A stretch of DNA of 64,000 nt from Seiridium cupressi (taxonomy: Eukaryota > Ascomycota > Sordariomycetes > Amphisphaeriales > Sporocadaceae): NCBI GenBank assembly GCA_036674765.1, contig JARVKI010000010.1, positions 62,001 to 126,000 on the forward strand, written 5' to 3'. Position numbers and translations under genes: made by a program. The notes below the pieces were generated by a model. The model saw only the letters and a program-made list of their open reading frames with translations. It had not been told where the DNA came from and searched no databases. Every line of letters starts with the position of its first letter. The stretch's first letter is position 1. Below, in pieces: positions 23,355-34,350 of this stretch.

Positions 23355-23825
23355 TCACTGCTGATCGCCTTCCCTCAAGTGCTTCGGCCGCGGCGGGGGC
23401 GGCAAGCCACCCTCTTCCTCAAACTCTTTCTCGAAAGTGTCCCACATGGCCCGGTCCCTGGCTATGCGTTTCTGCATCCTCAGCCGCGCTTCGTACTGAC
23501 GCACAGCACCGTCCGCCTCCAGCATGCCGCCCAAGATCATGCCGGACATCTGAAGGTATCTTGTGTGTATTGATTAGCGCAGCACTGCAAGGGGCGTCGT
23601 TGCATTGGGCCCGAAGCACGTGAGAGAGTGGCTAGCAGATGGGCACAACACTCACACCTTGAATTGTATGGTCAAGCCCCGATAGACAGGCGAGACGGCA
23701 TATCCCAGCCCACTGAGAATGGCGGATGCGAATCCCCATTTGATCGCGCCCAAGCCCGCGCCGCGGACTGCTTGCCGCTGCGCTTCATTGGCTTCGGCGC
23801 TGTTGAGCGCATCGGTGGCCTTCAT
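23355..23825 (-). CDS. Small hypothetical membrane-associated protein (about 120 aa)
   Basis: Two exons on the minus strand, 23658-23825 and 23355-23549, intron 108 nt, phase 0. The first exon gives an Ala-rich helix and a hydrophobic stretch ending in PVYRGLTIQFK. The second starts MSGMILGGMLEADG and continues into a basic amphipathic helix and a Pro-rich end. The arrangement of two short hydrophobic segments, a Tyr-Arg-Gly turn and an EA(D/N)-type end resembles small Rcf/HIG1-like inner-mitochondrial-membrane proteins, but the match is weak and no name is given. It could also begin at an upstream exon that I cannot see. Confidence 0.6.
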
Positions 23826-24464
23826 GATGGGCGCGACCTAGCCTGCTGCGTCGAGGCTCGGGTCAAGAGATCTAGGGGTGGCGGCAGGTTTCAACAAGCC
23901 GAACTGCCTCATCCGGGAGGGCGATCACAGACTGGGTGCTTCGGCCGGTTCTTTGGAACAGGAATTGTATTGATTTGTGTTTAACAACGGGCAAGTCGGA
24001 GCTATGCAAGCCGGAGATTTTTGCGTCATCGTACGGTCGTTCTCCACATCGATCCCGCAAGCCCGTCTTCAAAGCCCGAAATGCTGCAATACACCCATGG
24101 TAAACAACCCAAATCTTTGCATCTGGCTGTTCAAGACGATAGGGTTTGCCTCTCTCAACTACTGGATGGCTATGCAGATACATCTTATCTCCTTCTTCCT
24201 TTGTTTGGTCATATCCCATCTCTATGATTGTTGGTCTGCACCCCGGGAGCCAATCAGTTTCATGGAACGATGAATCAGCATTTGGGGCACACTATCAAGA
24301 GCTAATATATAACCTGCTAGCACAGGTCGTGCAGCACAGCTCGAGGTCATATGACAAGTTTTCAAGTAAGGTCATATTGATATTGTATTTCCATGTACAA
24401 TTAACTGTTTCATGTGAGCAGTGATCCCATCGTCTATGTTCAACGCCATACGCCGTGCAATGAT
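23826..24464. other. Intergenic region
   Basis: Between the small minus-strand gene and the 3' end of the carrier gene; no supportable gene. Confidence 0.5.
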
Positions 24465-25859
24465 TTACTTGAGTAGGATATCGTAGCCGTCCCTTGTGAT
24501 CCTGACCTCGTCGTTCCCTAGTCCATACTTGCGCCGTACAAGCTCAAAGATGATGAGCCCGGCGCTCGTGCTTGGGACCTGCCGAATGGTATTCCACCAG
24601 AACCCCCGATAGAGCCAACGGGTCAGCCCGAGCCCTTCTGACCGCGCCTCGGCCGTGCACTGAGCCAGCGTCTCCTGGTACGCACGGTAATACGCCCGCA
24701 GCATCCTCCATCTCCGATGCGGCTTATCTGGATTGGCCGCTGCCGACACTTTGAGTCGAGCGGCCTTGTCGTCTAGCTCCTCCAGATGATCCCAATGCTT
24801 GACTTGAATGTGGGTGAGTGGATGTAGAATGACCTGCTGTGTGAAGGAGGCTCCGACGCCCGCGAGCAGGAGAAAAGCAGGCTCAATTGCGTAATGGGGA
24901 CGAATAACCTTGGGTTTCTCGCCCTTCTCGGTGCCACCTGTCGCACTCGTCCTGGCTTGCTTATCCCCAGGAGATGATCGCTTCAGGGCCAGAAGGTCGA
25001 CAATATCCTCACTCAACCCCCCGTAGTACCAGGTCACAAAACGATAGTAGCCCTGCGCCTTTAGGTATTCGAAGGTGCTGAAGAAGATGGCGTTTCCAAA
25101 CCCATCTTTCAGGAAACTCAATCCCCAGCCGGCGAAGATTCCCCGGACCCCTATTTCCCTCAACTTATCGGCACTGAATTTCCACATGCTCTGGGGTCGG
25201 CCCTTCCCTTCAGCAGGCATCATATCCCGATGATCAAATCTGGCTTGTATCGCGTCCAAGGGTGCGGCAACAACGCTCTGGAGGCTCCCGGCGAGAAACC
25301 CGGCGGCAAAGGTGTGTTTCGGATCAGGAGGTGGATAGACCCGCCTACTTGCCCTGCTGCTTTCCTCGTGGAACAGCCCGAGGATTTGCAGGTAACTGGT
25401 GTACAAAACCGCGCCCACAGTCACGTTGGCCATGAGAGGAGGTAGTATCTGCTGCGGGATGACACCCCAGCCGTGGTGCTTCACCACGCTGGTGAGCACG
25501 CCGGGTGTTGTGCCACGCATCCATAACCACGTCTGACGCAGCGCTAGACTCGTGCGAGACTGAGTCCCGTCGCTCGCAACTGCCTGCCGCAGCAGCTCCG
25601 TGTGCGCCTGGTGTACAGACCTCGCATACGCCAGGTAGTCGACGCGCGTCCGGAAAAAGGCCTTCACGGGCGCACGGAAGTAGAAAGCAACGGCCTGCGC
25701 ACTCAAAGCGCGTACGCCGGCAGCTGATGCGGCTGTTGCGGCATTACTGCGCGGTTGCGTGTCCGGGAAGACGACGTCTGTGCCTTCGGGGATCACTGGG
25801 CCCACGCCTAAGTATGGGCTGGGGATGGAGACATCTGTATCATCTCGGCTAGTTTTCAT
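24465..25859 (-). CDS. Mitochondrial-carrier-fold protein, hypothetical substrate
   Basis: Intronless, 464 residues, longer than the usual 300 for carriers. The central repeat is clearest: FAAGFLAGSLQSVVAAPLDAIQARFDHRD, with the P-x-[DE]-x-[IL]-[KRQ] carrier signature as PLDAIQ, followed by GIFAGWGLSFLKDGFGNAIFFSTFEYLK. A third repeat has a diverged signature (HPLTHIQVKH) and ends in GFWWNTIRQVPSTSAGLIIFELVRRKYG. The first repeat is degenerate (RQTWLWMRGTTPGVLTSVVKHHGWGV region). An N-terminal stretch of about 60 residues has no signal. The degenerate first and third signatures suggest an atypical carrier. Substrate unknown. Confidence 0.85.
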   Translation of the reverse strand: MKTSRDDTDVSIPSPYLGVGPVIPEGTDVVFPDTQPRSNAATAASAAGVRALSAQAVAFYFRAPVKAFFRTRVDYLAYARSVHQAHTELLRQAVASDGTQSRTSLALRQTWLWMRGTTPGVLTSVVKHHGWGVIPQQILPPLMANVTVGAVLYTSYLQILGLFHEESSRASRRVYPPPDPKHTFAAGFLAGSLQSVVAAPLDAIQARFDHRDMMPAEGKGRPQSMWKFSADKLREIGVRGIFAGWGLSFLKDGFGNAIFFSTFEYLKAQGYYRFVTWYYGGLSEDIVDLLALKRSSPGDKQARTSATGGTEKGEKPKVIRPHYAIEPAFLLLAGVGASFTQQVILHPLTHIQVKHWDHLEELDDKAARLKVSAAANPDKPHRRWRMLRAYYRAYQETLAQCTAEARSEGLGLTRWLYRGFWWNTIRQVPSTSAGLIIFELVRRKYGLGNDEVRITRDGYDILLK

Positions 25860-26509
25860 GGTCTACACGTCCGCATCTTGAGACCACCCGGGCGTCCTTT
25901 GGGCGTTGGTGAGTGTAGCGGGATGAATATGAACCAAACGATTGCTGGACTGGTCCCGAGTCGAGCCGCCAGGTTCGACGTCGATTTTGTCAAGACGGGG
26001 CTGTCAGCTGCCAGCGGCTGGCGGTAGTCGCTTCAGGTAGTTAGCAGATAGCCATACGAACTAATCATTTTGTCATTGTAACAAGACAAAATAGGCAGTC
26101 CTGTGTATGTCTGGTGAATGATATCTGATTTCCCATGCGCAGGGAGAGACGGACGCACATATATGACGAGAAGTTTCCCAGTGAACTTGTATTGCAGATA
26201 GGGCAATCGGATAGCGACCGAGACACCTACATCACCCGGCGTCGCTCCGCAGGCCCTGGAATAACACTAAAGTCTTCCGGCGTGGGTCATGTTAGGTTAA
26301 TATACTGCTTGGTTACTGAACAATCCTACAGTATTACGAACGAAAAGACAACATGGCATCATGAGTAACTACGGTAACAAAGTTAATACAAATATATTCA
26401 GACAAGGAGGTCTATCTATCGCTCTTCCTCTATCAAAGCTCACGGAACCGACAGCTCATTTCACATGTCCATTTAGATATCGTATATGCCGATCAAACTT
26501 CTTTGCTCT
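25860..26509. other. Intergenic region
   Basis: 5' flank of the carrier gene and 3' flank of the glucosidase II gene (both minus strand); no gene seen. Confidence 0.5.
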
Positions 26510-29500
26510 CTAAGCAAAGTCGATTTCCCAATCAGCACCAACTCTAGCGCCAATGCGCCCCACCGTAGCAAAAGCGGCACGACCGCCCTGGGCCTTGTTG
26601 AAGTGGAAAGGAACTTTCGTCTTCTTGCCCTCGGACGAGACCTCGACTTCCGTCCTACCCTCCCAAGATGAGGGAGCGCCGACGATGATGATCTTGTCGA
26701 AACTAACGTCGTGGAAGCGCTTCAGCCAGTCTCCCTCACGGAGGGACTTACCCTCATGGGTAGATGCAGCGTTGGAGGTCAGGAGCAATTGGTGGAACTT
26801 GAAAGTCCTGTGAATGTATTGACCCTTTTGGTAGTCAAAAGAATCGCCATCATCGACATAGAGCTCGCCCTCGGCAGCCAGGTCCTTGCCTAGGGCAATA
26901 ACAAGAGTGTAGTCATCAAACTTCATGAGCTGGGTGGATCGACGAGGAGTATCGCGGCGGGGGAAAATATGGCCTCCTCTCATCAAGACAGGCGTCTTCT
27001 CAATGGGGGCGTCGATGGTGATAGTCCTGCCCTTGTGAGTGGATAGCTTGTCGTATGTGAAGTAGTCATAGTAGACAGCATCATCAGGGATGTATACATC
27101 CGTGGAAACCTTGTCTTTTTCCACGATGGGCTTGACCAAGAGACCGGTAGTTCCAACGAAGAATTGGTCGTCCACAGCAAATCCACTCTCTTCGCCTGGG
27201 TGCGTCCAGTACATGGGACGAATGATTGGGCTGCCATCCCGATGGGCGTGGAAGAAGGCAGTGTACCAGGAAGGCATTAGACTATAGCGGAGACGAAGAG
27301 CCGCAGTGATGATGGACCGGTATGGCTCAGCAGCCATGTAGGGTTCGCGACGACGAGCGTCAATGTGCGCGTGACCCCGGAAAAAGGGGTAGAATGCACC
27401 GGCTTGGTACCAGCGGGATTGGAGCTCAAGCTCGGGATTACCGAAGAAACCGCCGACATCAGCTCCAGCAAAGGGGAAACCAGCGATACCGTTGGCGAGA
27501 ATCATGGGCACAGCTGCACCGAGATGCTCCCAGCTGGCCTGGTTGTCACCTGTCCACATGGCCCCAAGTCGCTGGGAGCCGGCAAAGAATGAACGAGTGA
27601 GCACAAACGGACGTCGGAGCTCACCCTTCTTGCGGCTCACGAGGGCTTCATAAGTGGCATTGTGGAATGTCATACCATTGATGTTGTGGACATCGCGGTG
27701 CTCCCAGCCGTCGTGGTGAATGTTGTCCTTGGCCATAGTGACCTCCGGGCCGTTGAAAACCGACGGTTCATTCATATCGTTCCAGATATACGTGTTCTCC
27801 ATGGTGCCCTTAAAGGCATCATACTTGAACAGTGAAGTCCACCACTTGATTGCCGCGGGGTTGAAGCAGTCAATCCACATGGAAGAGCCAGGCCAGCACC
27901 AGCCATCAAAGTCGTTGCCTTTGTTGTTCTTGACCGCCAGCCCCTTGGACTTGAGCTCGTCAATAACATGGTAGTTACCGGTATTCTTGATGTGAGGGTC
28001 AATAATAGCGACGAGTTTCCTTCCGTGCTCGTCGAGTTGCTTGCCCATGGATATGGGGTCCTTGAACATGTTGGGATCCCAGGTGAAATACTTCTTCTCA
28101 TCGGTGTACTCAATGTCCAGCCAGATGACATCGTAAGGGATCTTGAACTTGTCCATCTTACGATCGACCTCCTTAACGTCGTCGTCGGAGACATAGTTCC
28201 ATCGGCACTGGTGGTAGCCGATGGAGAATTCGGCAGGCATGGCAGTTGTGCCTGTGAGTTCTCCGTAGGTCTTGCTGATGTCCTGAGGAGTAGGGCCGAG
28301 GAAAACAAAGACGTCCAACAAGCCAGACTCGGAAATCCAGTGGGTGTGGGTGTTTGTCTTTGAGGTCAAGCCAAGCGCCAGGGGGTTCTTGGACTCCTTG
28401 GCCTTCACAATGTCAATCCAGGTTTCGGCGCCGTTGAGCCAGAAGACACCAACGGTCGAGTCCTTCCGCTGGGCTTGCATGAAAGGAATGGCACCGTATA
28501 GGGTCATGGGGCTGTCGAGGATGTACTCGAAGACGTCGGCATTGTAGAGCCTGTAAGGCTCGTTGTAGTTGCCCTCACCACCGCGAGTCTCCTTCAAGGA
28601 TAGCGGGCCAGCATGTTCGGGAATGCCAAAAACATGCTCGTAGCCGGGGAACGTGATGTCGAGGGCAACACTTTCAGGGCCTCGGGGCTTCGTGTCGGTA
28701 TTACCACCGAACGTCTCCTCGAACCAGGTGCTTTCATCAAGGTGAGCAGGAACTTCCATGGGCTCCTCCTTATTCTCCTCGTCCTGCTTCTCGCCCTCTT
28801 CGCCCTCTTTCTTCTCGGGTTCGACTTTCTCCACCTTGGCCCTCCAGTGCTCCATGTTCAATAAACCGCGGTCATTGAGCTTGACTTGAGTAGCACCATC
28901 TCGCTTGAAGTCGATGCCAAAAGGCTCGTACTTGATCTCGGCCTCAAAAGAGGAACTTGGGCCAAACTTGATGGTCATGCCCTTCTTGCTCTCGTGTGCG
29001 ATGGTAGCATCCTTGTCCAAGTCCAGACTTCCAACGATGGCCCATTTCTGGGCCTCGTTGTATCTTTCTTTCCTCGCCGGGCTGTCATTTCTCAACTCGA
29101 TGTCCTTCAACTGTCGCTTTTCTTCATCAACGGTGACTCGGGTGGCACCAGATTTGAGAAAGGATACCGTGACAGGGAGGTTGACACTTCTTCCTTCCTC
29201 GTCGGTGGTTTTCAGCATGGTAGCCTGAAATTGGCCATCCTTGAAAGAGGCCTTATCGGCGGTGATGGTATATGGTGCCTGCCAAGAAGATCCTTGGGCA
29301 ACGACATGGTCGGCGTAGGCTCGGTTCCGTTTACAGAAGCCAGATTGGTTGCACTTCTTGAAGTCGTTCTCTTTCACCATTACTGCGGCAGGGAATGAGT
29401 TGCTTATACGAGAGGTGCGGACGACTTTGGCTGCACGACTTACCGGCCGGCGTGAATAGTGAACAGAGAACAGAGAGCAGACAGAGGTAGGAGGTCCATC

Positions 29501-29528
29501 TCCAGGACAATTGGCTGGAGCTCCGCAT
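26510..29528 (-). CDS. Glucosidase II catalytic alpha subunit (GH31), ER
   Basis: Trims the second and third glucose from N-glycans in the ER lumen and drives the calnexin cycle (yeast Rot2, human GANAB). Exons 29444-29528 and 26510-29382; the 61-nt intron separates the signal peptide (MRSSSQLSWRWTSYLCLLSVL...) from VMVKENDFKKCNQSGFC, giving 985 residues. Reading straight through this intron from further upstream gives a longer frame without a signal peptide, which I reject. GH31 signatures: VIWLDIEYTDEKKYFTWDP and nucleophile motif WNDMNEPS (Asp at about 564). A Glu/Lys-rich low-complexity insert (EKKEGEEGEKQDEENKEE) interrupts the N-terminal beta-sandwich. No HDEL is present; the alpha subunit is normally retained through the beta subunit. 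Confidence 0.95.
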
Positions 29529-30410
29529 CTTGGTCGTGACCCCAAGACGGGGGAGTCTAGTCGGGTGGTAGCTAGAGGGATAGAAAAGGTGATGTCATTC
29601 ACTGGGTGACCATTGAGAGGTGCAGACGGCAATTGACCGTTGGGCGGATGTGTGAAGGCGCTTGTGGATGTTGAGAATGCCCCCTCGAAGACGGGATCTC
29701 ATGTGTCGAGGCGACGTAGGAAAGCTCCAGCTGTCCTCGATGACGGGGAAGCTCCAAATGGGGTTTGGCTCGGGCCAACCCGTCCGAGTCGGCCGCCCGC
29801 TGTGCGCTGTGCGCTTGCCCATGATCAGCGCCTGGCCCTCTCTACCATCAAGTGGCAGTCAATTACTCTCTGTATTCCATCGCGCTTGATCATGTACAAT
29901 GGATCAGAGATGAAATGACCTAGATATGATCTATCAATAGCCACCCGTTTCGGCTTCGGGATTATAGTATGAAACCGCGTGTGGTGGCTTGTCGTCTGGC
30001 CACAATGCATCAATCAATAGTTACAGTGCTGTGGATGAATGGCAAAAGGGGCTTTTTATCGTAACTTATTGTTGTTGTAGACAAAGATACGGTCAACTAC
30101 CAACCAACCTGCCGGTGGCTTCCAGCGTCCAAGAGGACGTAGTCGATATTGTTGCTAAACTGATATCTCCCCCGTGCACCTGGCTCATCTCTGGATTTTG
30201 AACCATTTCTTCTGTCAGAGTTGAATGACAAATGCATGAAGATATCATCATCTAGCAGTATTTTGTTTGACTTTTGACCGCCAAGTCATCTCAACCCAAA
30301 TCCCACAACACAGCTCATTGTGGTTTGCGTTCAAACTTTGTAGTCTGCAGTCTACGAGGACTTCAGACAACAACCCAAAGTATCTGATAGGCCTAGCAAG
30401 AAGGCCCAGA
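29529..30410. promoter_or_regulatory. Shared 5' region between glucosidase II (minus) and NDK (plus)
   Basis: Divergent promoter interval. No other gene seen. The frame of the NDK extension is already open from about 30267, but the first in-frame ATG is at 30411. Transcription start sites cannot be located from sequence. Confidence 0.45.
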
Positions 30411-31004
30411 ATGTTGGACGACCTGTCGGATCGACCCCCCAGCATTTTCTCCCCCAGCAGAGGCAAGAAAGCCAATGTTCTAGGCCGACCAGACCGTCGC
30501 CAAGCGAGCTCTGAGACATGTTCTACTGCCTCCACTTCAGGCTTGGAGGACCCTACGGGCGCAAGAGATGCCACTCGACCGCCAGGTCTAGGTTCAAATT
30601 CAAAGCCGGCACAATATGCACATGCACCTCCAGCGCCAGCGCAGCAAGCAGACGCGGCGGGCAGGCCCATAGCAAAGGCAGCCAGAGCTGAAGCCAATCA
30701 GGCACAAGCTCGACAGCAGCCCCGCCATGGAGGGCGACCCCTCACTCTGTACTTTTTCCTCGTCGCTTGGCTACTGTTTTTCTGCCTCTTCCTTCTCCCT
30801 TGGCAGTTGAGCAACAATCGTCCAGGTTGGAATTTCACTCGCAGCGTCAAACACGACCTCAGCACTTACACGGAAGCTTTGAAGACACTCGTCTCAACTT
30901 CCTCCCCTACCGCTCCTTCCATCCTCCATCAAGCATCAGCGTCTGTCCCCCAAACCCATTCTACTTCAGAACAAGCGGTGTCACATCCCGAACCCGAAAT
31001 CAAA
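30411..31004 (+). other. In-frame upstream extension of NDK with a predicted membrane segment
   Basis: From ATG 30411 the frame stays open for 198 codons directly into the NDK start codon at 31005, with no stop. It encodes a Ser/Pro/Ala-rich basic N-terminus, a hydrophobic segment at about residues 111-133 (LTLYFFLVAWLLFFCLFLLP), and a Ser/Thr/Pro-rich linker. If translated with the NDK exons it would give a membrane-anchored NDK of about 351 residues. It may instead be an unusually open 5' leader. Confidence 0.5.
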
Positions 31005-31709
31005 ATGGCAACCGAGCAGACGTGGGTGCCCAACAAGTTCAATTGGACCCTGCAACGGAGCATTGGCTAATCTCTTCACAGCTTCATTGCTATCAAGCCT
31101 GATGGCGTCCAGCGTGGCCTCGTTGGTCCCATCATCAGCCGCTTCGAGAACCGAGGGTGAGCCGTCCATACCCACGATAGGCTATATCACAGCCAGAAAC
31201 TAATACACCTGCTTAGCTACAAGCTGGTTGCCCTCAAGCTCGTCTCCCCTACCAAGGAGCACCTCGAGACTCACTACGCCGACCTCAAGGAGAAGCCCTT
31301 CTTCCCCGGTCTGGTTCAGTGTACATTTGAATGACCCGAGACGGACGGCGAAAACAGCGACTAACGAGAACACAGACATGCTGAGCGGCCCCATTGCCGC
31401 CATGGTCTGGGAGGGCCGTGACGCCGTCAAGACTGGCCGTACCCTCCTCGGTGCCACCAACCCTCTGGCTTCTGCCCCTGGCACCATCCGTGGTGACTTC
31501 GCCATTGATGTAAGTAGAACCACACCTTTACTGTCCACGAAACGAGAAGCTCCGATTGCTGATATTATGTTACTCAGGTCGGTCGCAACGTCTGCCACGG
31601 CTCCGACAGCGTCGAGAACGCCAAGAAGGAGATTGCTCTCTGGTTCAAGGAGGGTGAGGTTCTCAACTACCAGAGCCACAGCGCCGCTTGGATCTACGAG
31701 AAGGCCTAA
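31005..31709 (+). CDS. Nucleoside diphosphate kinase
   Basis: Transfers the gamma-phosphate of ATP to NDPs through a phospho-histidine. Exons 31005-31021, 31082-31156, 31217-31320, 31376-31509 and 31578-31709 give 153 residues, the canonical size. Signatures: [16 protein letters not shown], the Kpn loop region, [24 protein letters not shown], and the catalytic motif NVCHGSDS with His117. Ends [14 protein letters not shown] 31005 is chosen for the canonical form because it gives the standard NDK N-terminus ([14 protein letters not shown]). Yeast Ynk1 homologue. See the upstream in-frame extension for a possible longer isoform. Confidence 0.97.
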
Positions 31710-32031
31710 ATTACCCGCGACATTCGAAGCTGGGCTATACGAGATGTAGTGTTACGTCGATATGAAAGTGCACACGTCGACATAACGCGAACATAGAGTA
31801 GAAAAATACAGGAATTCTAGACCAAAACTGCTTGTTCTCAGCTTCAGTGATGACCGAAGCAGTGCAGCAGACTCATCCCGGCACCCAATTTGGCAAAGGA
31901 TTAATTTGTCCCGAACTAGGGTAATAGGCTGTGTTGTCAGATTCATTTGTTCTATCATGTACAGTGCTGTTCTGAACTGAGAAGAGTTTCGTCACACCCA
32001 TGATACATATGTACATCACATGTCCATCGCT
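31710..32031. other. Intergenic region (convergent 3' ends)
   Basis: Between the 3' ends of NDK (plus) and the DUF1279 gene (minus); nothing recognised. Confidence 0.5.
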
Positions 32032-32853
32032 CTATCGTTTGATCAACCCCTTTCTAGCCCAGATCATAGCTCTTGCGAAAGAAGGCGTCACCCAAAGGGA
32101 AAAGGCTATCCTCGGAATCAGCAACACCTTGACGATGGCATAAGCAGCCACCAACTGCACCCCAACCTTGTACCCAGCCTCTGTATTGTTCAACGTCACC
32201 TTCTCCCTCGCCAATTCCAATGCTCTCCTCGTCTTGCTCTTGGCTTTTTCAGCCACTTCTTCAACCTCTCCCTCCACGCCATCCTTCTGTTGACCTCGTA
32301 ACCTGCTCCAGAGCGCAAAGACACCCTTGGACTGCCCTTTGCCCTCGCGCTCCGCCTCCCGGCCCAGGTCCTCCTCGAACCTCTCCTCACCCTCCTTGGC
32401 ACCCTCAGCACCCAGGCCGAAAAACCCTCTCTTCCTGAACCATCTGAGGAATTTGAACGCACCTTCCTGCACATACGGCGCCCATGGACCGAAGACGTAT
32501 CCCGCGGGCACAATATCGTAGTACTGGAAGGCGGCAACGAGCCCGAACAGTGGTAGAATGGCCGTCAGCTCGTGGATCATGAGAAACGCGACGATGTGCG
32601 ACCCGGGGGCTGAACGAAAGTTATCCAGTGGGGTGTGGAAGCGTTTCGGCAGCCAGCGCTGCGTGCGGGTGACGACTCTGTCGAAGCGGCTGGCCTGTTT
32701 GGCTGTGATGTCGGAGGCTTGCGAGGGCGTCGGTTTGGTGGATTCGAAGCGAGCCTGTGGTCTTCGAGGCCGCAGAAGAGATCGTCGGAGGATCGGAGAG
32801 GAGACTGAGGATAGATTCGGGAGACGCGACTGCAATGCGCGGGGGAGGGACAT
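32032..32853 (-). CDS. DUF1279 / FAM210-type mitochondrial membrane protein
   Basis: Intronless, 273 residues. The N-terminus (MSLPRALQSRLPNLSSVSS...RRSLLRPRRPQARFES) is a strong Arg/Ser mitochondrial presequence. The DUF1279 core follows: GSHIVAFLMIHELTAILPLFGLVAAFQY (about 85-115), then an acidic/basic coiled region with many Glu/Lys, and a C-terminal part with YKVGVQLVAAYAIVKVLLIPRIAFSLWVTP, whose PxR and TP turns are typical. Homologues include human FAM210 and yeast Nat2-like proteins; biochemical role is not settled. The charged middle segment (about 155-215) is an insertion compared with short homologues and probably forms a coiled coil. Confidence 0.83.
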   Translation of the reverse strand: MSLPRALQSRLPNLSSVSSPILRRSLLRPRRPQARFESTKPTPSQASDITAKQASRFDRVVTRTQRWLPKRFHTPLDNFRSAPGSHIVAFLMIHELTAILPLFGLVAAFQYYDIVPAGYVFGPWAPYVQEGAFKFLRWFRKRGFFGLGAEGAKEGEERFEEDLGREAEREGKGQSKGVFALWSRLRGQQKDGVEGEVEEVAEKAKSKTRRALELAREKVTLNNTEAGYKVGVQLVAAYAIVKVLLIPRIAFSLWVTPSFARAMIWARKGLIKR

Positions 32854-33367
32854 GGTCGCTGTGGTGCCCGCCGCCTCACGCCTGGATTGATGTACTGCAA
32901 CTCTTGTGCCGTAAGAGTTGCTGGTGGGCGATTTTGCGTCTCAGCAACTGACGTCACGAAGGCTGACTTGTACTTGGATAGCGTCACACAGGCAAGGGTT
33001 GCGAGGATGATTTCCGGGTTGAGGAAAGTATCGAAAGACGAAGCGAAGGAAAGGGATGACAGCACAAGGAATGTAAGGAGCAAGGGCGATTCCATTCAAT
33101 TGACTAGCATAGCGGGTTGTGCCTGGTTCTTAGATCTCATGTAGTTACTAAATTCTAACAGGTACAGGGTCATGGATTGGTGGGGCGTTATGTGGCCGCC
33201 AAGCTTCTCGATGTCTAACTGAGCTCCCCTGTCTAGTTTGCTATGTTGGGTGCATATACCATACCGTCTCTTACTCAGCGTCTAAGTGGGCATGCAGCTT
33301 TTACCCTCCATCTCTGCCACGGATCCCGAGATTTCCACCACAAGTCAGTTTTCATGTTGCTGAATAC
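32854..33367. other. Intergenic region
   Basis: 5' flank of the DUF1279 gene and 3' flank of the solute-binding-fold gene; no gene seen. Confidence 0.5.
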
Positions 33368-34350
33368 TCACGGGGCAAGTAGTTGCTCGCCCAACCCTTG
33401 TACCAGCATTTGCTGCGCCTGCAGACCCTTTTCCTCTTTCAGAACGCCGGCTTTCCGCAGAGAAGCAATACAGCTTTCTATAACTTTGACATCGACGCCG
33501 GCCACCTCGCGGGCAAACTCTACCGTCTTGAGCCACTCTCGAGCATCCTCTTCGGAGTAATCTAGCTCGGTGCTGATGTACCTGACTGCCTCGTCGTGAT
33601 GCTCAATGAAATACTTGGTGCCCTGGTCTAGTTTCTTGAATAGATCCTTGAGGCGTGCGTCGGCGCTCAGTTTCGTGGTCGACGTCGAAGCCACAATCTT
33701 CCAGCTGCTCCAGGGTGTGTAGATCTCGCCTACTTTGCGGATCTCACCCGAGTCGTAGTAACGCTTGGACGTGAAGTGCTCCCACATGAAAAAGTCGGCG
33801 GTGACGTCGTTCACTGCGTTGCGTAGCTTGTCAAATGTCTGCAGGATGACGAAGTCGGCATATGGCGAGGACGAGGACGAGAGCCAACCCTGCTGATCGG
33901 CCAAGACGTAGCCCATCACTTGAGACCCAGAGCCCAGACGCGAAATGCCGATCTTGGAGCCTTTGAGGGTGTCCACCGACGAGATCTCAGGTCTTTTGGC
34001 GCCCGTGGAAATAGCCCAGCCTGTAGACATGTGAGTCGCGTGACCTTGCCGGAGCCTGCACAGCTCGACCCGGAGGGGCACTTACAGAGAGGGGTCTCGA
34101 CGTACGTCCCCACGATCCTATAGCCGCCATCGCCGGGCGTGTCCTCCTTTCCAAGGCCTGCAACCCATGCTTCAGTCAGACCGATGCCGACATCAATCTC
34201 TCCGGTCCGTAGGGCTGTGATCATGTGGCCCGTTCCGGAGGGAAACGGGATCAGCGTGGCGGAGAGGCCGAAGTGCTTCTTCGCAAAGTGGATAGGAGTG
34301 GAGAAGTGCTCGGGGACAAACCCTACGCGGAGGGGTTGTGAGTCTGCCAT
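33368..34350 (-). CDS. PBP2 (type II periplasmic-binding fold) protein, Ca3427-like
   Basis: Exons 34086-34350 and 33368-34020 (intron 65 nt, phase 1) give 305 residues. It starts MADSQPLRVGFVPEHFSTP, without a signal peptide. The Venus-flytrap fold of ABC-transporter substrate-binding proteins shows as beta1 LRVGFVPEHFSTPIHFA, GEIDVGIGLTEAWVAGL, and LKGSKIGISRLGSGSQVMGYV. A cytosolic location is expected, so it is not a transporter component. Fungal relatives include the uncharacterised Candida Ca3427 family and, more remotely, the Thi5/NMT1 pyrimidine-synthesis fold; Thi5-specific Cys/His residues are not seen. Ligand unknown. Origin by ancient transfer from bacteria is possible but untested. 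Confidence 0.82.

Noticed and set aside
29383..29632. A 1040-residue reading of the glucosidase II frame starting at 29632
   Set aside because: It reads through a good intron (29383-29443) and replaces a clear signal peptide by low-complexity residues; an ER enzyme needs the signal peptide encoded at 29444-29528.
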